DNA from: Sneathiella sp. | Lineage (GTDB): Bacteria; Pseudomonadota; Alphaproteobacteria; Sneathiellales; Sneathiellaceae | Assembly: GCA_002732675.1 (NCBI GenBank) | Contig: NVRR01000243.1 | Location: 1-5,005, forward strand | Direction: 5' to 3' | DNA: 5,005 nt | Shown: positions 1-5,005 of the stretch, piece by piece | How positions within the stretch are numbered: position 1 is the stretch's first letter | Layout: the number at the start of each line of letters is the position of its first letter | Program-made: the position numbers and the translations under genes | The notes under the pieces: generated by a model | Seen by the model: only the letters and a program-made list of their open reading frames with translations | The model's database searches: none | Told to the model about the DNA's origin: nothing

Positions 1-731
1 AGGGCATCGGCTATGCGTATGAGGCCATCAAGTTCGGCCAGCAGGATCTGATGGTCGCCGGCGGGGCGGAGGAACTTTGTCCGACCATGGCCGCGGTTTT
101 TGACACCCTCTATGCCACCAGCATTAAAAACGACACGCCAGAGCTTACGCCGCGTCCCTTCGATAAGGATCGCGATGGTCTGGTCATTGGCGAGGGTGCG
201 GGCACGCTCATTTTGGAAGAATATGAGCATGCAAAGGCGCGCGGTGCTGAAATCTTTGCTGAAATTGTTGGCTTTGCCACCAATTCCGATGGCCGACATA
301 TTACCAATCCGACGCAGGCGACCATGGAAGTCGCCATTCAGAGCGCGCTTGAGGATGCCGGGCTTGCCGCCGCCGATATTGATTTTGTCAGTGGTCATGG
401 GACGGCGACGGAGCAGGGGGATGTGGCGGAAAGCCAGGCAACCAAAGCCATTATCGGCAATCAGACGCCGTTTCATTCATTGAAAAGCTATTTCGGTCAT
501 AGCCTGGGGGCTTGCGGCGGGCTGGAAGCCTGGCTCGGCATCGAGATGATGCGCGATCAATGGTTTGCGCCGACGGCCAATCTTGAAAATGTCGACCCGG
601 CTTGCGGCGACCTTGACTATGTGATGGGCGCTGGGCGCAATCTAGCCGTCACTCATTTCATGTCCAATAACTTCGCCTTTGGCGGTATCAATACATCGCT
701 GATCTTTAAAAACGCCGAGGCGCTCTCGTGA
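1..731 (+). CDS. Beta-ketoacyl-ACP synthase (FabB/FabF family), 5'-truncated by window edge; aryl-polyene-like
   Basis: The product is a condensing enzyme that joins an acyl group to malonyl-ACP by decarboxylative Claisen condensation in the cytoplasm. The open frame starts at base 3 and gives 242 codons to the TGA at 729-731. Two of the three catalytic residues are visible: the His of SGHGTAT (396-398), and the SLKSYFGHSLGA block with its Lys (483-485) and second His (498-500). The C-terminal MSNNFAFGG motif is also present. By recall against E. coli FabB, the nucleophilic Cys should lie about six codons left of the window, giving a full length near 410 residues. The ATG at 51 is internal, not the start. 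The wording around GGAEELCPT, HGTATEQGD and SNNFAFGGINTSLIF resembles ketosynthases of aryl-polyene/xanthomonadin clusters more than housekeeping FabF. That subfamily call is from memory; a FabB-like fatty acid synthase is the alternative. Confidence 0.93.
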   Translation, partial: GIGYAYEAIKFGQQDLMVAGGAEELCPTMAAVFDTLYATSIKNDTPELTPRPFDKDRDGLVIGEGAGTLILEEYEHAKARGAEIFAEIVGFATNSDGRHITNPTQATMEVAIQSALEDAGLAAADIDFVSGHGTATEQGDVAESQATKAIIGNQTPFHSLKSYFGHSLGACGGLEAWLGIEMMRDQWFAPTANLENVDPACGDLDYVMGAGRNLAVTHFMSNNFAFGGINTSLIFKNAEALS

Positions 732-734
732 CAT

Positions 735-1109
735 CTAGTCAATAGGCCTCGGGTCGATGGTGATACTGGGGAGGGCGTCACTGACTATCTTGAAGATTTC
801 ATCCGGACCATCATCGAAGCTGAGGCCGACGATAAGACCGCTTTGCCATATCAGCTGGCAGGGGAAGCTACCAAAGCGCGGCACTTCGAGAATAACGCCC
901 TTTGTTGTCTCGAATATGTCCTTGGTCTGAAACCGGGCACCGGTCACCGACAAATCCCGTACGACACCGGAAACCGTGTGGTCTTCATTGGACAGCCGCG
1001 CGCCCCAAAGCAGGGACAGCTTGCCATTCCACATAACCGTCTTGCGCCGATATCGACGCTTTTCGGCCCCAGGTTCATTATCAATCTGACTAGTAATCGG
1101 CTCGCCCAA
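735..1109 (-). CDS. Single-domain PilZ protein (probable c-di-GMP binding)
   Basis: This 124-residue soluble protein consists almost entirely of one PilZ domain. PilZ domains bind the second messenger cyclic di-GMP and pass the signal to motility, exopolysaccharide or other targets. Both binding motifs are intact: RxxxR at R18-R22 (within EKRRYRRK) and DxSxxG at D52-S54-G57 (RDLSVTGA). The later IWQSGLIVGLSFDD stretch fits the last strands of the barrel. There is no signal peptide or transmembrane segment, and no attached output domain, so it probably acts as a stand-alone adaptor; its partner cannot be told from here. The start is uncertain: TTG at 1107-1109 is the first usual start after an in-frame TAA (1119-1121). 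No good Shine-Dalgarno sequence precedes it. The first internal ATG (residue 26) would remove the arginine motif, so it is unlikely. The gene converges on the ketosynthase with 3 bp between stop codons. Confidence 0.9.
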   Translation of the reverse strand: MGEPITSQIDNEPGAEKRRYRRKTVMWNGKLSLLWGARLSNEDHTVSGVVRDLSVTGARFQTKDIFETTKGVILEVPRFGSFPCQLIWQSGLIVGLSFDDGPDEIFKIVSDALPSITIDPRPID

Positions 1110-1190
1110 CTTTATTTGTTACAACTAAGGTTTTACCTGCATACACTGTTTTCCGTCTTCATGCCATCACATGCTAGACAGAATATGCGG

Positions 1191-1219
1191 AGTATAACGA
1201 GGCCTTACTTAATCGGAAA
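1191..1219 (-). promoter_or_regulatory. Possible promoter for the PilZ gene
   Basis: Read on the minus strand, TTTCCG (1214-1219) and TATACT (1191-1196) are separated by 17 bp. The -10 matches five of six consensus bases but the -35 only three. Transcription would start near 1184, leaving a leader of about 75 nt before the TTG start. It lies just beyond the hairpin at 1231-1259, which would suit a separate transcript. This is pattern matching by eye and weak. Confidence 0.28.
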
Positions 1220-1230
1220 GAGTTTAATAA

Positions 1231-1259
1231 TCCCCAAAGTTTTCGGTACAATTTGGGGA
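1231..1259 (-). terminator. Hairpin after the lipoprotein gene, possible terminator
   Basis: Bases 1231-1238 (TCCCCAAA) pair perfectly with 1252-1259 (TTTGGGGA), an 8-bp stem around a 13-base loop. It begins 17 bp past the lipoprotein stop codon. On the minus strand the stem is followed by ATTATTAAAC, which is AT-rich but not a clean T tract, so intrinsic termination would be weak. The loop is longer than usual. A protein-binding site upstream of the PilZ gene is the other reading. Confidence 0.4.
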
Positions 1260-1276
1260 AAATAGCGCTAATACGA

Positions 1277-1966
1277 TTATTCCCGTCCATTGTAGCGGAC
1301 GGGTGATAAAGGCTCTAAAGCTGTAGTTCCTTGATTATATCGTTTGATAATGTCGAAAGAACGTCCTTCTAGGATGGTCGCACAGTATGCATCAGGGTAA
1401 AGTAAAGAACCAGACTCGAAGTTGATGACGGCAACTGTTTTAACAGCTTCTACGTCAGCGGTAATATTTGGGTATTGCGAGACAAGTGTGTTGAGTTTTT
1501 TAAGGGACGCTATTTGTTCAGATTCTGATGCGCCAAACGCGACCATGTTAATACGACCGGAAACGACTTCGAATACAGATACGGCGCGATTATAGCATAT
1601 ATAATTAGCAACTACCTGAGTGCTATTAAATTCACGTACAAGCTTGGATACTAGGACGTAGGTACCTTCAGGAACTGTGTTAAGGAAAAACTCTGGTGTA
1701 TCGCTATTCTCCAGCTTCTTAGATTTAAAAACTGGCGTACAACTATTGCATGCTGCATAAATGATGGTGTCGCCAATAAATTTACTCCGTTTGAGGTCAA
1801 CAGGTTGAAAGTAAACAACTCCTTTCCCATATCCGCTGAAATCTGTAACAGCAAGTAGCGCCAATTTTGCCTCGTTTCCATACGAAAAATCATTCTCCAG
1901 TTTCGATGTATCGGCACAGCCAATAAGTAAGCTTAGTAGAAGCAAAGAGCCTAAAATTTTTATCAT
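1277..1966 (-). CDS. Putative outer-membrane lipoprotein of unknown family, AT-rich gene
   Basis: I do not recognise the family. Starting at the ATG at 1964-1966 the protein has 229 residues and a clear lipoprotein signal: MIK, a leucine-rich core, then the lipobox LIGC with lipidated Cys17. Ala follows the Cys, so there is no Asp+2 inner-membrane retention signal and outer-membrane sorting is expected. An in-frame ATG at 1997-1999 would add 11 residues (MVLFMLRLDTH) before the signal peptide; I prefer the shorter form because it places the charged n-region and core normally. The mature part has a CNSC pair (C73, C76), a PEGTYVL segment (99-105) and FEVVSG (132-137), the last two reminiscent of beta-sandwich lipoproteins, which is inference only. 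Composition is odd: about 40-43% GC in the lines I counted, against 58-60% in lines of the ketosynthase and tamA genes. This suggests a later acquisition. Confidence 0.82.
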   Translation of the reverse strand: MIKILGSLLLLSLLIGCADTSKLENDFSYGNEAKLALLAVTDFSGYGKGVVYFQPVDLKRSKFIGDTIIYAACNSCTPVFKSKKLENSDTPEFFLNTVPEGTYVLVSKLVREFNSTQVVANYICYNRAVSVFEVVSGRINMVAFGASESEQIASLKKLNTLVSQYPNITADVEAVKTVAVINFESGSLLYPDAYCATILEGRSFDIIKRYNQGTTALEPLSPVRYNGRE

Positions 1967-1986
1967 ATGAGTATCCAACCTAAGCA

Positions 1987-2015
1987 TGAACAAAACCATG
2001 AAACGTTGTTATAAT
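1987..2015 (+). promoter_or_regulatory. Extended -10 promoter-like element reading rightward
   Basis: On the plus strand TGTTATAAT (2007-2015) is a perfect extended -10 box, and TGAACA (1987-1992) lies 17 bp upstream with four of six -35 consensus bases. Transcription would start near 2022 and run antisense through the VOC-like remnant and into the 3' end of the DUF6134-like gene. No plausible plus-strand gene follows it, so it may be a spurious or antisense promoter. Confidence 0.33.
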
Positions 2016-2034
2016 GCGGGAGATTGCTCGGCAA
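2008..2034 (-). promoter_or_regulatory. Possible promoter for the lipoprotein gene
   Basis: On the minus strand TATAAC (2008-2013) matches five of six -10 bases, with TTGCCG (2029-2034) at a short 15-bp spacing. Transcription would begin just before the ATG at 1999, giving a leader of roughly 35 nt to the preferred ATG at 1966. The -10 overlaps the rightward element on the other strand because TTATAA is self-complementary. The -35 spacing is poor, so confidence is low. Confidence 0.27.
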
Positions 2035-2066
2035 ACATAAGTATCAGAAGGGCGGGTGGTGGCGCT

Positions 2067-2135
2067 TCACGGATGTGATTTAAATGTTTCAATATCCCCG
2101 TTGGGATCGTGGATAAAGGCGGCATTCGTTCCTGG
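2067..2135 (-). pseudogene. C-terminal remnant of a glyoxalase/VOC-superfamily gene
   Basis: After the TGA of the DUF6134-like gene, the same minus-strand frame continues for 22 codons before a second TGA at 2067-2069. The peptide includes NAAFIHDPNGDIETF, which looks like the closing strands of a VOC-fold (glyoxalase/dioxygenase) protein: an aromatic-rich strand, the DPNG turn, then I-E with the Glu where VOC enzymes usually hold the metal. No start codon or earlier VOC sequence is present; a complete domain needs about 100 more residues. I read it as a decayed or truncated gene whose 5' part was lost next to the DUF6134-like gene. The alternative is a readthrough extension past a leaky UGA-C stop. 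The similarity rests on a short motif judged by eye. Confidence 0.5.
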
Positions 2136-2762
2136 TCAGTCCAGAATAACCGTTACCTGCCGGCCGGAGATGTCATATTCGCCTTTGACAAACATTTTGT
2201 CTTTATCAAACCAGAGAACGGCGGCCCAGTCTCCGGTGAAAACGAATTTCGTCGTTTCAATTTTTTTACCTCCAATTTCAACGGTATCAGGGCTTTCCTT
2301 AATCTCGACTTTGAGTAATTCAAAATCAACGATGTTGAAGAGGAGCTTGCTTTTCGTGATGTCATAATGCCAGGGCGAGGTGGGAAAGGCATCCAGCGGC
2401 AGGGTCAGGGCCTTTTTATTGTAGTTTGCGTCATAATTCTCAGCGCCGCGTTTCAGGGTGATTTCATGCGCCGTACCATTGTCGTCGGTCTTACCGTCCA
2501 TGGATTGCAAATCGCCTTTTTCCCATCTTTCTTGCAGGTTCTGGGTAAAGCCGTAGACCTCGAGGCCGAGGAAGGAAACCGACGCATTGGCATTCAGCTC
2601 TTCCAACTCGTCATTTTCATTGCGCACGGTCGTCAGATGAACGGTGCCGACTTTATCGCCCTTTAAATAGACGGTGGCGAATAGATTTTCCTGGGCCTTG
2701 TCGGCGAAGGCATTTGGCACCAGCAGAAAGGTGACGATTATTAAGCTATATAGACTTCTCAT
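2136..2762 (-). CDS. Secreted DUF6134-like protein
   Basis: This 208-residue protein has a classical Sec signal peptide (MRS, hydrophobic core, cleavage after NAFA at residue 20), so it should be periplasmic. The mature part is predicted from its alternating pattern to be mostly beta strands. It matches what I recall of DUF6134, a family of unknown function in Proteobacteria: an early KGDKVGTVHL segment (34-43), YGFTQNLQERWEKGDL (70-85), TDDNGTAHEI (92-101), SPWHYD (129-134), and a late WFDKDKMFVKGEY segment. Length fits a complete gene. No catalytic residues can be named. The ATG at 2760-2762 has an excellent Shine-Dalgarno, so the start is firm. It is divergent from the VWA gene and its stop directly abuts the VOC-like remnant. 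The family assignment is from memory of the pattern, not a search. Confidence 0.85.
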   Translation of the reverse strand: MRSLYSLIIVTFLLVPNAFADKAQENLFATVYLKGDKVGTVHLTTVRNENDELEELNANASVSFLGLEVYGFTQNLQERWEKGDLQSMDGKTDDNGTAHEITLKRGAENYDANYNKKALTLPLDAFPTSPWHYDITKSKLLFNIVDFELLKVEIKESPDTVEIGGKKIETTKFVFTGDWAAVLWFDKDKMFVKGEYDISGRQVTVILD

Positions 2763-2767
2763 GGTCT

Positions 2768-2773
2768 CTCCTC
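2768..2773 (-). promoter_or_regulatory. Shine-Dalgarno site of the DUF6134-like gene
   Basis: GAGGAG on the minus strand lies 5 bases before the ATG at 2762. It is the strongest ribosome binding site in the window and fixes this start codon. Confidence 0.8.
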
Positions 2774-2817
2774 AGCGACGCGCTGTTTTTCCTGACTGGA
2801 AGGCAGCGGATTTTGAG

Positions 2818-2845
2818 TTTATGTGAATTCACGAAGAAGTGCCAA
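2818..2845 (-). promoter_or_regulatory. Possible promoter for the DUF6134-like gene
   Basis: On the minus strand TTGGCA (2840-2845, five of six -35 bases) and CATAAA (2818-2823, four of six -10 bases) are 16 bp apart. The start would fall near 2811, leaving a leader of about 50 nt containing the strong ribosome binding site. It sits in the 125-bp divergent gap before the VWA gene. I could not find a well-spaced promoter for the VWA gene in the same gap. Confidence 0.35.
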
Positions 2846-2887
2846 TGACAAATTATCGGCCCGTCGGCTTTTATGCTATGCTCAAGC

Positions 2888-3604
2888 ATGAACCACTTCC
2901 TTCGCCGCAGTCTGGTTTGCCTGGGTATTTTCCTCCTGTCTCTGATCCTAAACAGCCGTGTTCAGGCCGATACTCTGGTGGATCTGGAGCTGATCCTTGC
3001 CGTCGATGTTTCGGGTAGCGTCGATAAGAAGGAATATGCCCTGCAAATGGGTGGCTTTGCGGCCGCGTTTCGGGACCCGGATATATATGATGCTATTGAG
3101 CGAGGCGGTCCGAACGGCATCGCTGTGACTGTTGTGCAATGGGCCGGGCGGGGCGAGCAGGCGGCGGCGATGAACTGGTTCCACCTTCATGATCGGGCCA
3201 GCGTTGAAAAATTTGCGGCTCAGCTGCAAAGGCTTCGGCGACATTACTGGGGCGGAGATACCCTGATTAGTCAGGCGCTGAAATTCTCCGCACGAGAATT
3301 TACCGGCAATGGATTCACGGCCAGCCGCCTGGTGATAGATGTCTCGGGCGATGGCGGCGTCGAGGGTTTGGGCCTGACCCTCAAAGCCCGCAACGTTGTG
3401 GTCAAGTCCGGGATCGTCGTTAATGGCCTTGCCATTGAAACGGATGTGATGGATTTACGGGAATTCTTTCGGGATAATGTCATCGGCGGATTAGGCTCCT
3501 TCGTGATGACGGCGGCGGACTATGGCGATTTTCACACGGCCATACGTCGCAAATTGATCGAGGAGATCGCCCCGATGCGGGTTTCCGGCGTTACGCCGTC
3601 TTGA
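2888..3604 (+). CDS. Secreted VWA-domain protein, DUF1194 family
   Basis: This protein has 238 residues from the ATG at 2888. It begins with a Sec signal peptide (MNHFLRR, hydrophobic core, likely cleavage after VQA at residue 27). Almost all of the mature part is one von Willebrand factor A domain of the DUF1194 type, whose function is not established; VWA domains usually bind partner proteins through a metal ion. The metal site (MIDAS) is complete: D40-x-S42-x-S44 in DVSGS, T125 in GGDTLI, and D155 in VSGDG. Other family-like stretches are AAAFRDPDI, VIDVSGDG, GIVVNGLAIE and a C-terminal AIRRKLIEEI helix. An ATG at 2873 would add five residues (MLCSS); I prefer 2888 because it puts the arginines at the signal-peptide n-region, but neither has a good Shine-Dalgarno. 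Length fits a complete protein with no transmembrane anchor or lipobox. Confidence 0.92.
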   Translation: MNHFLRRSLVCLGIFLLSLILNSRVQADTLVDLELILAVDVSGSVDKKEYALQMGGFAAAFRDPDIYDAIERGGPNGIAVTVVQWAGRGEQAAAMNWFHLHDRASVEKFAAQLQRLRRHYWGGDTLISQALKFSAREFTGNGFTASRLVIDVSGDGGVEGLGLTLKARNVVVKSGIVVNGLAIETDVMDLREFFRDNVIGGLGSFVMTAADYGDFHTAIRRKLIEEIAPMRVSGVTPS

Positions 3605-3688
3605 AAACCAGACGGTTTCCAGCGATGCCGTGCCTGGTCAGCAACCAAAGACGATCGCGCAGAATGGAGCAAATTAATGGCTCCTGAC

Positions 3689-3717
3689 CCTAGACACGTA
3701 GTCTGCGAGACACTAGG
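3689..3717. repeat. Compound inverted repeat in the gap before tamA
   Basis: CCTAG (3689-3693) pairs with CTAGG (3713-3717), enclosing a smaller hairpin GTCT (3701-3704) / AGAC (3708-3711) with a GCG loop. A second AGAC at 3692-3695 could compete for the same GTCT. The stems are short and no T tract follows, so this is not an obvious terminator. A folded leader or an operator is possible, as is chance. Confidence 0.25.
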
Positions 3718-3735
3718 TATAGAACATTATAACGG

Positions 3736-3752
3736 GCGCTGGAAATCAGCGC
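3736..3752 (+). terminator. Short GC-rich hairpin between the VWA gene and tamA, weak terminator candidate
   Basis: GCGCTG (3736-3741) pairs with CAGCGC (3747-3752) around a 5-base loop and is followed by TTTGATCC. The stem is stable for its size but the T run is only three bases. It lies 132 bp past the VWA stop and 44 bp before the tamA ATG, so it could equally be part of the tamA leader. A TATAAC box at 3728-3733 has no matching -35. Confidence 0.3.
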
Positions 3753-3796
3753 TTTGATCCCGCCTGACAGAGATTACGGGCATTCTTTTTGAGAAC

Positions 3797-5005
3797 ATGA
3801 CATTGCCAATTCTGCGCCTTCATTCATTGCCGTTTTTATGTGCGCTGGTCCTCTGCCTGCCGCTGTTTGCGAGCCCTGCCTTTGCCGAGGATGCGGCGCC
3901 CGTGGCTACGCCCGAGGCAACATTTGAATATAAGCTGACAATCACCGGCGCACCGGATGATGACATCAAGGAGCTGCTGGAAAGCTCATCGCGTCTTGAA
4001 CAGTTAATCGACACCCCGCCGACCAGTATGGCGGCGCTGCAGCGCCGGGCGGACGAGGATGTGGAGGGGTTTAACAAGGTCCTTCGGGCGGAGGGATATT
4101 ACGGCAACAAAATTACCGTCGACGTCGATAACAGCCAGAAACCGATCGCGGTTGTTTATACGATTGTGCCGGGCGCCTTGTTCCGTATTACCCGTTTTGA
4201 TGTCAAATATGATGGCATCGGCAAGCTGCCGACGCCGCCGAAACCTTCGGAAATTGGCATAAAAATTGGCGAACCGGCGCGCTCCCAGCTGATCCTGAAC
4301 GCTCGCCGTCAAATCCTTGCCGATCTTGCCAATACGGGGTTTCCCGATGCCAAGGTGGCGGATCAGGATATTGTCGTCGATTTCGCCACCACGGGTATGG
4401 AGGCGGTACTGACAATTGATATGGGTCCGCGTTTGATGATGGGGCAGCTCAGCTTCGAAGGTCTGGAGACTGTCGAGGAAAACTATTTGCGGCGGCTGGC
4501 GGAATGGGATCCGGGCGTTCTTTATGACAGTGCGAAGATTGATACCATACGCCGCCGGTATATGCGCACCGGGCTGTTTACGTCTGTCCGTCTGAAGCCG
4601 CGAAAAACCGCGACCAATGGGGAGGTGGTTCCGGTCACCCTGATTTTTGTTGAGCGGGCGAGCCGGTCGGTTGGTGTTGGGGCGAGCGTGTCGACCAGCG
4701 ACGGCTTCGGCACTCAGTCATATTGGGAACACCGGAATTTCTTTGGTGAGGGCGAGAAAGTACGGGTGGATTTAGTCGTCGCGGAAATTCGCCGCGGGTT
4801 ACGTCTGGCCTATACCAAGCCGAACTATCGAAAAATTGATCAGAATTTCAATGCCAATATCGACCTCAGCCATGAAAATACCGACGCCTATAACGAAGAT
4901 TCTATCAGTACCTTCGTTGGCCTTGATCGCCGCTGGCGGAAGCGCTGGGTGCTCGGCATCGGGGCGTCGCTGGAATATGCGACGATTGAAGATGACGGCG
5001 ACACC
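3797..5005 (+). CDS. tamA: TamA-like Omp85 protein (translocation and assembly module), 3'-truncated by window edge
   Basis: This is an outer-membrane Omp85-family protein. TamA works with the inner-membrane-anchored TamB in outer-membrane assembly, including some autotransporters, and in envelope lipid homeostasis. From the ATG at 3797 there are 403 codons open to the window end. In order: a Sec signal peptide ending at about residue 30 (SPAFA); three POTRA domains at about 43-126, 127-211 and 213-286, marked by the GYYGNKITV, GFPDAKV and GLFTSVRLKP endings; then the beta-barrel, whose first strands appear from about residue 290, including HRNFFGEGEKV (312-322). Three rather than five POTRAs favour TamA over BamA. 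An in-frame TGA at 3755-3757 bounds the start; ATG 3797 is the only ATG that keeps the full signal peptide, although its Shine-Dalgarno is poor. A full protein would be near 580-650 residues. In related genomes tamB often follows, so it is expected just right of the window. Confidence 0.9.
   Translation, partial: MTLPILRLHSLPFLCALVLCLPLFASPAFAEDAAPVATPEATFEYKLTITGAPDDDIKELLESSSRLEQLIDTPPTSMAALQRRADEDVEGFNKVLRAEGYYGNKITVDVDNSQKPIAVVYTIVPGALFRITRFDVKYDGIGKLPTPPKPSEIGIKIGEPARSQLILNARRQILADLANTGFPDAKVADQDIVVDFATTGMEAVLTIDMGPRLMMGQLSFEGLETVEENYLRRLAEWDPGVLYDSAKIDTIRRRYMRTGLFTSVRLKPRKTATNGEVVPVTLIFVERASRSVGVGASVSTSDGFGTQSYWEHRNFFGEGEKVRVDLVVAEIRRGLRLAYTKPNYRKIDQNFNANIDLSHENTDAYNEDSISTFVGLDRRWRKRWVLGIGASLEYATIEDDGDT

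Noticed and set aside
51..53. ATG at 51 as the start of the ketosynthase
   Set aside because: The frame is open back to the window edge and bases 3-50 encode family-typical sequence (IGYAYEAIKFGQQDL), so this Met is internal.
843..1265. Plus-strand 140-codon open frame opposite the PilZ gene
   Set aside because: It mostly lies antisense to a clear PilZ domain, runs through the hairpin, shows no family-like pattern and has no ribosome binding site.
2056..2367. Plus-strand 103-codon open frame downstream of the extended -10 element
   Set aside because: It overlaps the VOC remnant and DUF6134-like gene on the other strand; its sequence has no domain-like features.
2845..2877. ATGACA and TATGCT as a promoter for the VWA gene
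   Set aside because: The spacing is 21 bp, outside the normal range, and the -10 would leave almost no leader before the ATG at 2888.
3605..3618. AAACC/GGTTT hairpin right after the VWA stop as a terminator
   Set aside because: The stem is only 5 bp, AT-rich at its base, and no T tract follows.
3660..3735. tRNA-like or small RNA fold in the gap before tamA
   Set aside because: There is no acceptor stem, no TTCGA-type T loop and no anticodon arm of correct spacing; only short stems are seen.
3820..4713. Minus-strand open frames opposite tamA
   Set aside because: They are Ser/Arg-rich shadow frames of a strongly supported three-POTRA protein on the plus strand.

Overview
The window looks like ordinary chromosomal DNA of a moderately GC-rich Gram-negative bacterium, most likely an alphaproteobacterium. 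The reasons are the protein families present (a DUF1194 VWA protein, a DUF6134-type secreted protein, a small single-domain PilZ protein and a TamA-type Omp85 protein) and several exported or outer-membrane proteins. I cannot name the genus. There are six protein-coding genes, two of them cut by the window edges, and one short gene remnant. I see no tRNA, rRNA, CRISPR array, insertion sequence or integrase.

Layout. (1) Bases 1-731, plus strand: the C-terminal ~60% of a FabB/FabF-type beta-ketoacyl-ACP synthase, most like those of aryl-polyene type II clusters. Its operon, if any, lies to the left. (2) 735-1109, minus strand: a PilZ-domain protein, tail to tail with the synthase and only 3 bp away. 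(3) 1277-1966, minus strand: an AT-rich gene for a lipoprotein of unknown family, followed by a possible hairpin terminator. (4) 2067-2135, minus strand: 22 codons resembling the C-terminal end of a glyoxalase/VOC-fold protein, directly after the stop codon of the next gene and in its frame. (5) 2136-2762, minus strand: a secreted DUF6134-like protein with a strong ribosome binding site. (6) 2888-3604, plus strand: a secreted DUF1194 VWA protein with complete MIDAS residues, divergent from gene 5. (7) 3797 to the right edge, plus strand: a TamA-like protein with signal peptide, three POTRA domains and the start of the beta-barrel.

The genes do not form one obvious pathway. The common theme is the cell envelope: an outer-membrane assembly factor, two secreted periplasmic proteins and a lipoprotein, plus a c-di-GMP sensor and a lipid/polyene-type ketosynthase. 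Every gap between genes is under 200 bp. The points most worth a second look are the VOC-like remnant, the compositionally odd lipoprotein gene, a nearly symmetrical promoter-like element at about 2010, and the aryl-polyene-like ketosynthase at the left edge. I found no convincing evidence of a new multi-gene system inside this window.
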